Assembly (NCBI GenBank): GCA_035374585.1
Contig: DAOSPF010000106.1
Span: forward strand, 1-8,337
From: JAKPQD01 sp029572965
GTDB taxonomy: Bacteria > Bacteroidota > Bacteroidia > Bacteroidales > DTGW01
Direction: 5' to 3'
Length of the DNA: 8,337 bases
Shown: one piece after another, positions 1-6,040 of the stretch
Layout of the letters: each line of letters starts with the position of its first letter
How positions within the stretch are numbered: position 1 is the stretch's first letter
The notes under the pieces: generated by a model
Database searches by the model: none
Told to the model about the DNA's origin: nothing
What the model saw: only the letters and a program-made list of their open reading frames with translations
Translations under genes and position numbers: made by a program

Positions 1-2
1 TT

Positions 3-10
3 TATCTTTG
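3..10 (+). promoter_or_regulatory. Candidate Bacteroidota -7 promoter box
   Basis: TATCTTTG matches the Bacteroidota -7 consensus TAnnTTTG exactly and is followed by CA, as is common. The -33 element would lie outside the window, so only half of the promoter can be judged. If active, transcription would start around position 17 and read through the gene fragment at 43-312 towards gdhA. Confidence 0.45.
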
Positions 11-42
11 CAATTAAGTTATCATAAACAACCTTGTGAAAC

Positions 43-312
43 TTGACAATTAATGCTTCTATTCTTGTTGAATTTGAAAATAGTCAGTTTTACATTGAGC
101 CAAGCCAGGGGGCTCATTTCTTTCAGAATTTAACTACAATGGGAACAGCTTATTTAACGGTGACAGATAATCCAGCGCTTATTATGCAACGAGCTGTCGA
201 AAATGCTGAAAAAGTTGTTTACGAAACTGATTTTATAAAAGTTTTTCGCTTTGCCAAAGAGCTGGTTTGTAAAGTCGATGGCAGGGCTAATAAAGGAATA
301 GTAATGGTGTAA
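43..312 (+). pseudogene. C-terminal remnant of a PEP synthase/PEP-pyruvate-binding family protein
   Basis: The 89-residue open frame resembles the extreme C-terminus of the large (roughly 900-1000 residue) phosphoenolpyruvate synthase-like proteins of Bacteroidota. Key segments are ILVEFE at residues 7-12, IEPSQGAHFFQNLT at 18-31, YETDF at 60-64 and the terminal KVDGRANKGIV. The comparison is from family memory. The rest of the protein is absent: this frame has TAA at 25-27 and TGA at 37-39, frame 2 has TGA at 44-46, and frame 3 has TAA at 15-17. A single frameshift therefore cannot reconnect it to an upstream gene. The only initiation codon before the conserved part is TTG at 43. A good -7 box lies at 3-10, so it may still be transcribed and could be a short stand-alone protein. 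The fragment probably has no catalytic role. It ends 57 bp before the gdhA ATG. Confidence 0.6.
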
Positions 313-315
313 CCT

Positions 316-352
316 CCCCACCCCCCCTCCCTTTTATAAGGAGGGGTAGGGG
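316..352 (+). repeat. G/C-rich imperfect hairpin upstream of gdhA
   Basis: CCCCTCC at 324-330 pairs with GGAGGGG at 340-346 across a 9-nt loop. CCCC at 316-319 pairs with GGGG at 349-352 across a small internal loop. It lies between the stop codon of the fragment (310-312) and the gdhA ATG at 370, and its extreme base composition stands out from the flanking DNA. No U-tract follows, so it is a poor intrinsic terminator. It could be a dispersed intergenic repeat or a leader structure of gdhA mRNA. It contains AAGGAGG (338-344), which is probably incidental. Confidence 0.5.
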
Positions 353-369
353 TGCTAAAATATATAGTT

Positions 370-1707
370 ATGCAAGCAGATAAAGTAATTACAGCGCTTA
401 AGCAACGTTATCCGAATGAACCTGAATATATTCAGGCAGTTCATGAGGTGTTGCTTTCTATTGAAGAAGTTTACAATGCTTATCCTCAGTTTGAGGCAGC
501 AAACATTATCGAGCGGCTTATTGAGCCAGATAGGATACTTACTTTTAAGGTTTCGTGGGTGGATGATGCCGGGCATGTACAGATAAACCGCGGATATCGG
601 GTGCAGTTTAATAATGCTATTGGCCCTTATAAAGGCGGATTGAGGTTTCACCCGAGTGTAAACCTGAGTATATTGAAGTTTCTTGGTTTTGAACAAATTT
701 TTAAGAATAGCCTTACTACGCTTGCTATGGGTGGGGCAAAGGGCGGCTCGGATTTTAATCCTAAAGGAAAATCCAATGCAGAGATTATGCGTTTTTGTCA
801 GGCCTTTATGCTTGAGCTATGGCGTATTGTTGGTCCGGAAACTGATGTGCCGGCTGGCGATATAGGTGTTGGTGGCCGCGAAATTGGCTTTTTGTATGGT
901 ATGTATAAAAAACTTACCATGGAACACAATGGAGTGTTGACAGGTAAAGGGACAAACTGGGGAGGTTCGCTTGTGCGTCCTGAGGCTACTGGTTTTGGGG
1001 TAGTTTATTTTACCAATGAAATGTTAGCAACAATAGGTCAAAGCATTGAAGGAAAAAAGGTTGCCATATCAGGATTTGGCAATGTTGCCTGGGGGGCTGT
1101 TAAAAAAGCCACTGAATTAGGGGCAAAGGTCATTACACTTTCTGGGCCTGACGGCTATATCTATGACCCGGAAGGTATGGATTCCGAAAAGATAGATTTT
1201 ATGCTCGAATTGCGAGCCAGCAATGAAGATGTAGTTAAACCTTTTGCCGACAGGTTTTCAGGTGCAAAGTTTATTGACGGTAGGCGTCCTTGGGAGGTGC
1301 CATGTGATGTGGCTATTCCTTGTGCAACACAAAACGAACTGGATGAGAATGATGCAAAGAACCTAATTGAAAATGGCTGTAAATGCTTGTGTGAAGGGGC
1401 AAATATGCCTTGTACCCCTCAGGCAATACATGCTATTCAGCAGTCGAAAATACTATATGCTCCGGGAAAGGCTGCAAATGCAGGAGGTGTAGCTACGTCA
1501 GGCCTTGAAATGTCTCAGAATGCTTCAAAACTGGCATGGCCGGCAAATGAAGTGGATATGCGCCTGCGGCAGATTATGCACAATATTCATCAAAACTGCA
1601 TGAATTATGGCAAACAGCCCGATGGATACACTGATTATGTTAAAGGGGCTAATATTGCGGGATTCCTTAAAGTAGCCAATGCTATGATGGAACAGGGAGT
1701 GGTGTAG
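370..1707 (+). CDS. gdhA: Glutamate dehydrogenase, hexameric class (NAD or NADP)
   Basis: Catalyses reversible oxidative deamination of glutamate to 2-oxoglutarate and ammonia in the cytoplasm, linking carbon and nitrogen metabolism. The 445-residue product has the usual length. The substrate domain shows GPYKGGLRFHP (residues 85-95, Lys88), the catalytic-lysine segment LAMGGAKGGSDF (118-129, Lys124) and VPAGDIGVGGRE (160-171, Asp164). The Rossmann domain shows GFGNVAWG (235-242) and SGPDGYIYD (258-266). The last pattern resembles the NAD enzyme of Clostridium symbiosum as well as Bacteroides enzymes, so coenzyme choice is left open. ATG at 370 is chosen because it aligns with the usual N-terminus. 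A GTG at 352 would add six residues encoded partly by the G-rich hairpin. Most homologues, as I recall, read LPMGGGKGG in the lysine loop, so the two alanines are slightly unusual. No clear promoter lies in 313-369; transcription may come from the box at 3-10. Confidence 0.96.
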   Translation: MQADKVITALKQRYPNEPEYIQAVHEVLLSIEEVYNAYPQFEAANIIERLIEPDRILTFKVSWVDDAGHVQINRGYRVQFNNAIGPYKGGLRFHPSVNLSILKFLGFEQIFKNSLTTLAMGGAKGGSDFNPKGKSNAEIMRFCQAFMLELWRIVGPETDVPAGDIGVGGREIGFLYGMYKKLTMEHNGVLTGKGTNWGGSLVRPEATGFGVVYFTNEMLATIGQSIEGKKVAISGFGNVAWGAVKKATELGAKVITLSGPDGYIYDPEGMDSEKIDFMLELRASNEDVVKPFADRFSGAKFIDGRRPWEVPCDVAIPCATQNELDENDAKNLIENGCKCLCEGANMPCTPQAIHAIQQSKILYAPGKAANAGGVATSGLEMSQNASKLAWPANEVDMRLRQIMHNIHQNCMNYGKQPDGYTDYVKGANIAGFLKVANAMMEQGVV

Positions 1708-1721
1708 TGGTGTAGTGGTGT
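1698..1721 (+). repeat. Triple 8-bp tandem repeat across the gdhA stop codon
   Basis: Three perfect copies of AGTGGTGT lie at 1698-1705, 1706-1713 and 1714-1721. The gdhA stop codon TAG (1705-1707) spans the first junction, so the first copy encodes the last residues and the others are non-coding. This is typical of replication slippage. Changes in copy number would not alter the protein because translation stops in the first unit. Confidence 0.8.
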
Positions 1722-1889
1722 AGGTTGTCCAATTAAGCCCCAATCTTAATCATCAAGAGCAACTTTTTGCCGATGAATATGATATTTAGTGGGTTAGCTC
1801 TCTTGTTATGGACCAGACAAGCTGATTTTGAAATTGTTTAATGTAATTTACTAACTATTCGGCCTTAAAGCAATAAACAGGCGCTAAGA

Positions 1890-2849
1890 TTAAAAGGTAG
1901 CCCGGGCAATTTGTTGGACATTGTCAGATATCCCGTAAGTATAAAAGTGGATAGCAGGTACGTTGTGGGCTTTTAGCTCTTTGCTTTGATGAATAGCCCA
2001 TTCAATGCCTACTTGCTTTACATCAGTATTAGTTTTACATTTCTCAAGTTCTTTGTAAAAGGCTTGAGGGATATCACAACTAAAAATCTGGGGCACCAAC
2101 TTTATATCGTTAAGTGTTGAAAGCGGCTTGATGCCCGGAATAATCGGGACGGTGATCCCTAATTGGCGGCAAGCTTTTTCAAAAGCAAAAAATTTGGTAT
2201 TGTCAAAAAATAATTGGGTTACGATGTAATCAGCCCCGGCATCTACTTTTTCTTTCAGGTGTTTGAGGTCTGTTTCCATATTGGGGGCTTCAACGTGTTT
2301 TTCGGGATAACCGGCTACACCTACACTAAAGTTGGTAGGCTGTGGGTCTTTGATGGCTGGGTCAACATAAATACCTTTATTCATGTTCATTACCTGTTTT
2401 ACCAGGTCTGTGGTGTGCTCGTGGCCATTTTTTTCGGGCATGAATACTTTTTGGCCTTTAGGGGCATCGCCACGCAACACTAAAAGGTTGTTGATACCAA
2501 GAAAATGAAAGTCGAGCAGTAAATCTTCAATATCGTCTTTGGTATGGCCTCCGCAAATGAGGTGAGGTATTACAGTTACATCATATTTAAATTTGATGGC
2601 TGCTGATAAAGCAACATTACCCGGACGTTTGCGAACAATTTTTTTTTCTAAAGAGCCATCAGGCAAAGTATTGTAAACAGTTTCGTGCTGATGGTAGGTG
2701 ATGTTAATATTGATGGGGTTGAATTCCATCAGGGGGTCTATGGCTTTGTATATATCATCAATACTGCGTCCTTTTAAAGGTGGAAGTAACTCAAATGAAA
2801 ACCGGGTACTTTTTGAAGCTGCAAGTATTTCTGAAACTTTGTTTGCCAT
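1890..2849 (-). CDS. metF: Methylenetetrahydrofolate reductase
   Basis: Cytoplasmic FAD enzyme that reduces 5,10-methylenetetrahydrofolate to 5-methyltetrahydrofolate, the methyl donor for methionine synthesis. The 319-residue product folds as a single TIM barrel in this family. Visible family motifs are FSFELLPP (residues 17-24, catalytic-type Glu20), PHLICGG (95-101), LVLRGD (123-128, Asp128 near the flavin), VGVAGYPEKH (176-185) and VDAGADYIVTQLFFD (202-216, Gln212 corresponding to the substrate-contacting glutamine). It is slightly longer than the ~296-residue E. coli enzyme, with an extra segment at 52-77 as in Bacteroidota relatives. The ATG start fits the alignment. It is convergent with gdhA across 182 bp that holds no convincing terminator. 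It lies 90 bp downstream of the histidine kinase gene on the same strand but has its own candidate promoter with a palindrome, so separate control is likely. No metH or other methionine gene is in the window. Confidence 0.96.
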   Translation of the reverse strand: MANKVSEILAASKSTRFSFELLPPLKGRSIDDIYKAIDPLMEFNPININITYHQHETVYNTLPDGSLEKKIVRKRPGNVALSAAIKFKYDVTVIPHLICGGHTKDDIEDLLLDFHFLGINNLLVLRGDAPKGQKVFMPEKNGHEHTTDLVKQVMNMNKGIYVDPAIKDPQPTNFSVGVAGYPEKHVEAPNMETDLKHLKEKVDAGADYIVTQLFFDNTKFFAFEKACRQLGITVPIIPGIKPLSTLNDIKLVPQIFSCDIPQAFYKELEKCKTNTDVKQVGIEWAIHQSKELKAHNVPAIHFYTYGISDNVQQIARATF

Positions 2850-2869
2850 TGTATTTTGTTTTTAGGTTG

Positions 2870-2901
2870 CAATATTATGACATCGCGGCATAATATGCAA
2901 A
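2870..2901 (-). promoter_or_regulatory. Candidate metF promoter (-33 TTTG, -7 TAATATTG)
   Basis: On the minus strand, TTTG (2901-2898) is followed after 20 nt by TAATATTG (2877-2870). This differs from the Bacteroidota -7 consensus TAnnTTTG at one base and has near-ideal spacing. The implied start would give a short leader before the metF ATG at 2849. This suggests metF can be transcribed independently of the kinase upstream. Confidence 0.45.
2872..2896. promoter_or_regulatory. Inverted repeat overlapping the metF promoter, candidate operator
   Basis: ATATTATG (2872-2879) and CATAATAT (2889-2896) form a perfect 8-bp inverted repeat with a 9-bp spacer. It extends to GC on both sides if one base is bulged. 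It covers the region between the candidate -33 and -7 boxes, where a repressor would block RNA polymerase. It has no following U-run on the minus strand, so a terminator for the kinase gene is less likely. No regulator can be named. Confidence 0.4.
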
Positions 2902-2939
2902 TGTTGATATTTTCAAAGGCTCTTTGACAGAAGGGTAAT

Positions 2940-4103
2940 TTAATGAAAAAGCGGCAGGTATAACCTGAAGGTACTTCCTTGACCAACAATGCTTTCGGCT
3001 TCTATTTTCCCTTTATTGAGGAACGCAAACTCCTGGCAAAGATTGAGCCCCAGTCCGGTACCTTTTTCGCGTTCGGTGCCTAAACTTGAAGTTTCGATAG
3101 AAATATCGAAAAGGTTTTTTAAGTTTTCTGCGGGTATGCCTACGCCGTTATCTTTCACTTCTACAATGGCATATTCAGTATCCTGTAAGACACGGATTAC
3201 AATCTTGCCTTTTCGGTATGTAAATTTGATGGCATTGCTCAACAAGTTCCTGATGATGGTGCTTACCATGTTTTTGTCGGCGGTTACTTTTAGCGGCGAA
3301 CTATAATTGTGAAGTATTTGTATTTCTTTTTTGTTGGCAACTTCCTCAATGATATGCGATGTTTCTACAATTATTTTAGAAATATCAAAAGTTTCAGGTA
3401 TTATTTCAATCTTGCCAGCATTTGCCCTGGTCCATTCCAGCAGGTTTTCAAGCAACTGATACCCTTGATTGGCAGCATTAGATATGTGTTTAACAAAATC
3501 AAGTACCTTTTCCTGGCTGTATTTGGGGTAATTGGTAAGCAATAGGTTGCTAAATCCAAGTAATGCGTTGAACGGATTACGTAAATCGTGTGCAATGATA
3601 GATAAAAACTTCGTTTTAGCCTTATTGGCTTCGGTAAGCTGAGTCTCAATATGTTTTATTTTGGTGATATCAAAGCCCACGCCAATGAACCCAATCAACG
3701 ATCCTTCTTCAACCAGTTTTGAGAAATACACAGTAAATGGGAATTGTTCGCCACTGCTTTTAATGCCTTTTAATTCGTCAATATGAAACAGTGTTTCTTC
3801 AAAGCCTTTAATAATGGTACGCCTTAATTTGAAAATACTTGAAGGTGAGAGCAGGTCTTTTATATTGATATTGTAAGGGATTTTGTCGGGTTCAATCTCA
3901 AATTGCTTACGACAAAAATCGTTCAGAAAAATAAAACGTTCATTAAGGTCAACCAAAAATACAATCTCAGGAAGAGCCTTAAGTAAGGCAAATTCACGTT
4001 CGCGAAGAGTTTTATTCTCTTGTTCCAGAACCCTTAGCTTTTCTTTCAACGCTGCAATTTCCTTTTCTTCAGCAGTTCTTATTGATTCAAGAGGAATATT
4101 CAT
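2940..4103 (-). CDS. Cytoplasmic PAS-domain sensor histidine kinase
   Basis: Predicted two-component sensor kinase of 387 residues that would autophosphorylate on histidine and pass phosphate to a response regulator. Domain order: a charged heptad-like coiled coil (about 10-40), a PAS sensor domain (about 41-150, ending in the typical GVGFDITKIK), a HisKA dimerisation helix with FLSIIAHDLRNPFNALLGF (166-184, phospho-acceptor His172), and a HATPase domain. The ATPase domain shows the N box NLLSNAIKFT (286-295), G1 DNGVGIP (318-324) and G2 KGTGLGL (347-353). No signal peptide or membrane helix is visible, so it should sense an internal cue through PAS; ligand or cofactor is not evident. No response regulator or receiver domain is encoded in the window, making it an orphan here. 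It is followed by metF 90 bp downstream on the same strand, but a functional link is not shown. Confidence 0.93.
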   Translation of the reverse strand: MNIPLESIRTAEEKEIAALKEKLRVLEQENKTLREREFALLKALPEIVFLVDLNERFIFLNDFCRKQFEIEPDKIPYNINIKDLLSPSSIFKLRRTIIKGFEETLFHIDELKGIKSSGEQFPFTVYFSKLVEEGSLIGFIGVGFDITKIKHIETQLTEANKAKTKFLSIIAHDLRNPFNALLGFSNLLLTNYPKYSQEKVLDFVKHISNAANQGYQLLENLLEWTRANAGKIEIIPETFDISKIIVETSHIIEEVANKKEIQILHNYSSPLKVTADKNMVSTIIRNLLSNAIKFTYRKGKIVIRVLQDTEYAIVEVKDNGVGIPAENLKNLFDISIETSSLGTEREKGTGLGLNLCQEFAFLNKGKIEAESIVGQGSTFRLYLPLFH

Positions 4104-4239
4104 TAAACATTATTTATACAGGGGTTAATACTGCAAATTTTACTCTGTTTTTTTTAATAAAAAATATTTTTTGATTAACATTTAATTAAAAAGTAGCAAT
4201 TGATTGTCAATGATATATACGATTTTTTTTATAGTTTGT

Positions 4240-4261
4240 TTTGATTAATTTTGAAATCAAA
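4240..4261. promoter_or_regulatory. Inverted repeat upstream of the TPR gene, candidate operator
   Basis: TTTGATT (4240-4246) and AATCAAA (4255-4261) form a perfect 7-bp inverted repeat with an 8-bp spacer, just upstream of a -7 box. The surroundings are very AT-rich, so chance pairing is a real possibility. The rest of the 215-bp divergent gap (4104-4318) is A/T runs without a recognisable RNA or small gene. Confidence 0.25.
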
Positions 4262-4283
4262 GATTTTGGAAAGCTTAGGTTTG
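4250..4283 (+). promoter_or_regulatory. Candidate promoter of the transglutaminase-like/TPR gene
   Basis: TAGGTTTG (4276-4283) is an exact match to the Bacteroidota -7 box TAnnTTTG. TTTG at 4250-4253 could be the -33 box, although the 22-nt spacer is a little long. The start of transcription would fall about 30 nt before the ATG at 4319. Confidence 0.5.
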
Positions 4284-4318
4284 TTATTATTCAATAAAAG
4301 GTTGGTAAAATTTTTCGG

Positions 4319-5902
4319 ATGAAAGGTTTTAAGAATAGATTGATTATAGTTCAGTTGTTTTTTTTGCTGGGAACAAACCTTCATGCAGAGAGAGTTATTA
4401 GACAATTTGTAAAAAAAGATTATTTGTACTTTTCAGATACAATTGAAGCCGCTTTGTTTGATACATCGCGCAAGATGGATTTGAGACAATATTTTTTATC
4501 AGCTATTTATACAAAAGGCTCCATTGCAGGGCCTTTGGATGCCGAAAATGCTTATTCCCGGTTTTTGCAATATATAGATGGAATACGGAAGAAAAATGTA
4601 ATGGCTTTGAAGCCTGAGAAGCTTGTAAAAGTGCTTTATAAGGAAACACATAACAAGTTTTTTAAAAAATATGAGATAAATCCGGAGTTTGAAGATATTT
4701 TTCGAAATGGAGATTACAATTGTGTTACAGCTACCTTGTTGTATGCTTTGTTGTTTGATACGTTAAATATTGATTATCAAATAAAAGAAAGTGCTGTTCA
4801 TGTTTTTCTGGTAGCTTTACCCAAAAATAAAAGTATTGCAATAGAGTCCACCGATCCCCAAAAGGGGTATTTAGTTTTGAACGAGAGTTTTAAAAATAAA
4901 TTTGTGGATTACCTTTTGGCCCAAAAATTGGTGACCCTTTCAGAGATTTCGCAAGAAGGGAAAGATGCTGTGTTTGATAAATTTTACTATGCCCGCATAA
5001 ATATTAACATTCAGCAGCTAATAGCTTTGCTTTACTACAACAATGGGGTTAAGGCTATAGATAATGAAGATTACCATAGTGCTTTAATGTTCTTTTTAAA
5101 ATCATATTACCTATATCCATCCGAAAAGAGCAAGTACCTTATATTGTCATGTATATTAAATGAGTTGAACAAGGCAAACTATACCCGGCAAGAGGATTGG
5201 AGAAATTATGTAATTTTGAGCAACTTTGTAGGGTCATTGATAAGTGTAGATAATTATTGTGACGAATTTTTGAGGATAACCAATCGGTTACTTATTGAAA
5301 AAACCGATACTTTTAATTATACAAAAGTATTTCAATACATAAACCAACATGTTACCGATACAACGGTTTTAAAAAAGCTCAGTTATATATATCATTATGA
5401 GTCAGGGCGGATGTATTTGGCCAATAAGGATTATGCAAGGGCTTACCCTTACTTTGAGCAGGCTTTTTTGCTACAGCCGGAGAATTATCAGGTTCAAAAT
5501 ATCTTTTTTGAAACCTTTACAGCTGCATTGCAAACCATGAATGAAGATACGGCTATGGCCAAACTGGAGCAAACTGTAGATTTATACGGCGAGAAACTTG
5601 TTAATACCAAGATGTATTATTTTTTGGCCGCTGCATACTTATATAAAGCACAACTGGCTTATACGCACCAAAAGATCAAAGAGGGGGACGACTATCTGCT
5701 AAAGTTTGAAAATACTTACCTCAAATATAATATTGGACAACAGTTTTACGAGCTGATAGGCGAAGCTTATACCAAGCCTGCTGCATTGTTTTTTAAACGC
5801 AACAATGTCAAAAAAGCTCGAGAATACATTGAAAGAGGATTGAAACTGGCCCCGGGGCATTATCGGTTAACTAATTCGCTTAAGATGCTAAAACAGCCAT
5901 GA
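4319..5902 (+). CDS. Secreted transglutaminase-like domain protein with TPR repeats
   Basis: Exported 527-residue protein of unknown role. A Sec signal peptide is clear: basic MKGFKNR, hydrophobic core 8-18 and probable cleavage after LHA (residue 23). The central part (about 100-200) looks like a transglutaminase-like (SirB1-type) cysteine fold: GDYNCVTATLLYALL (131-145, Cys135), AVHVFLVAL (159-167, His161) and IESTDPQKGY (175-184, Glu176 or Asp179). Together these give a plausible Cys-His-Asp/Glu triad. TPR-type helices follow at about 238-270, 355-390 and 480-515, each with the A-x-x-x-(F/Y)-x-x-(A/S) and late proline pattern. Such folds include proteases, cross-linking enzymes and inactive binding proteins, so activity is not assigned. 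The gene stands alone, divergent from the kinase gene, with its own promoter. The ATG fits the signal peptide. Confidence 0.75.
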   Translation: MKGFKNRLIIVQLFFLLGTNLHAERVIRQFVKKDYLYFSDTIEAALFDTSRKMDLRQYFLSAIYTKGSIAGPLDAENAYSRFLQYIDGIRKKNVMALKPEKLVKVLYKETHNKFFKKYEINPEFEDIFRNGDYNCVTATLLYALLFDTLNIDYQIKESAVHVFLVALPKNKSIAIESTDPQKGYLVLNESFKNKFVDYLLAQKLVTLSEISQEGKDAVFDKFYYARININIQQLIALLYYNNGVKAIDNEDYHSALMFFLKSYYLYPSEKSKYLILSCILNELNKANYTRQEDWRNYVILSNFVGSLISVDNYCDEFLRITNRLLIEKTDTFNYTKVFQYINQHVTDTTVLKKLSYIYHYESGRMYLANKDYARAYPYFEQAFLLQPENYQVQNIFFETFTAALQTMNEDTAMAKLEQTVDLYGEKLVNTKMYYFLAAAYLYKAQLAYTHQKIKEGDDYLLKFENTYLKYNIGQQFYELIGEAYTKPAALFFKRNNVKKAREYIERGLKLAPGHYRLTNSLKMLKQP

Positions 5903-5913
5903 TATTGGCCTGC

Positions 5914-5935
5914 AGCTTGCGAGCTTTGCGAAGCT
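5914..5935. repeat. Short imperfect tandem repeat and hairpin after the TPR gene
   Basis: AGCTTGCG (5914-5921) is followed directly by AGCTTTGCG (5922-5930). The second copy forms a 5-bp stem AGCTT/AAGCT around a TGCG loop. It sits 12 bp after the stop codon. It may be part of the 3' end structure of the mRNA, but it has no U-tract, so the role is uncertain. Confidence 0.3.
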
Positions 5936-5969
5936 TAGCACAAATCAATCCTGATAAATCGAGATAGTG

Positions 5970-6004
5970 TTCTCCCGTTAAAGACGGGAGAAGCTGTTAT
6001 TTCT
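5970..6004 (+). terminator. Hairpin between convergent genes, likely intrinsic terminator
   Basis: TTCTCCCGT (5970-5978) and ACGGGAGAA (5984-5992) form a perfect 9-bp stem with a 5-nt loop. A T-rich but interrupted tract follows (to 6004). It lies 67 bp after the rightward TPR gene and 48 bp beyond the end of the leftward MORN gene, so it could end either transcript. The T-rich side favours the rightward one. Confidence 0.6.
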
Positions 6005-6040
6005 TAAAAATTAAATTCTGTTTGGATGAAGTAAACGATA

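Noticed and set aside
338..354. AAGGAGG seven bases before a GTG, an ideal Shine-Dalgarno/start pair for gdhA
   Set aside because: It is part of the G-rich hairpin repeat. Bacteroidota rarely rely on such sites, and the ATG at 370 matches the family N-terminus better.
1708..1889. Terminator between convergent gdhA and metF, e.g. ATTAAG/CTTAAT at 1732-1750
   Set aside because: The stem is only 6 AT-rich bp with no proper U-tract directly after it; not convincing.
2919..2930. boxA-like GCTCTTTGACA on the plus strand between the kinase and metF genes
   Set aside because: Both neighbouring genes run on the minus strand and no rightward transcript or RNA gene follows, so it is probably chance.
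2850..2939. Possible SAM riboswitch upstream of metF
   Set aside because: The gap is only 90 bp and already holds the promoter. No multi-helix structure or terminator is visible between the promoter and the ATG.
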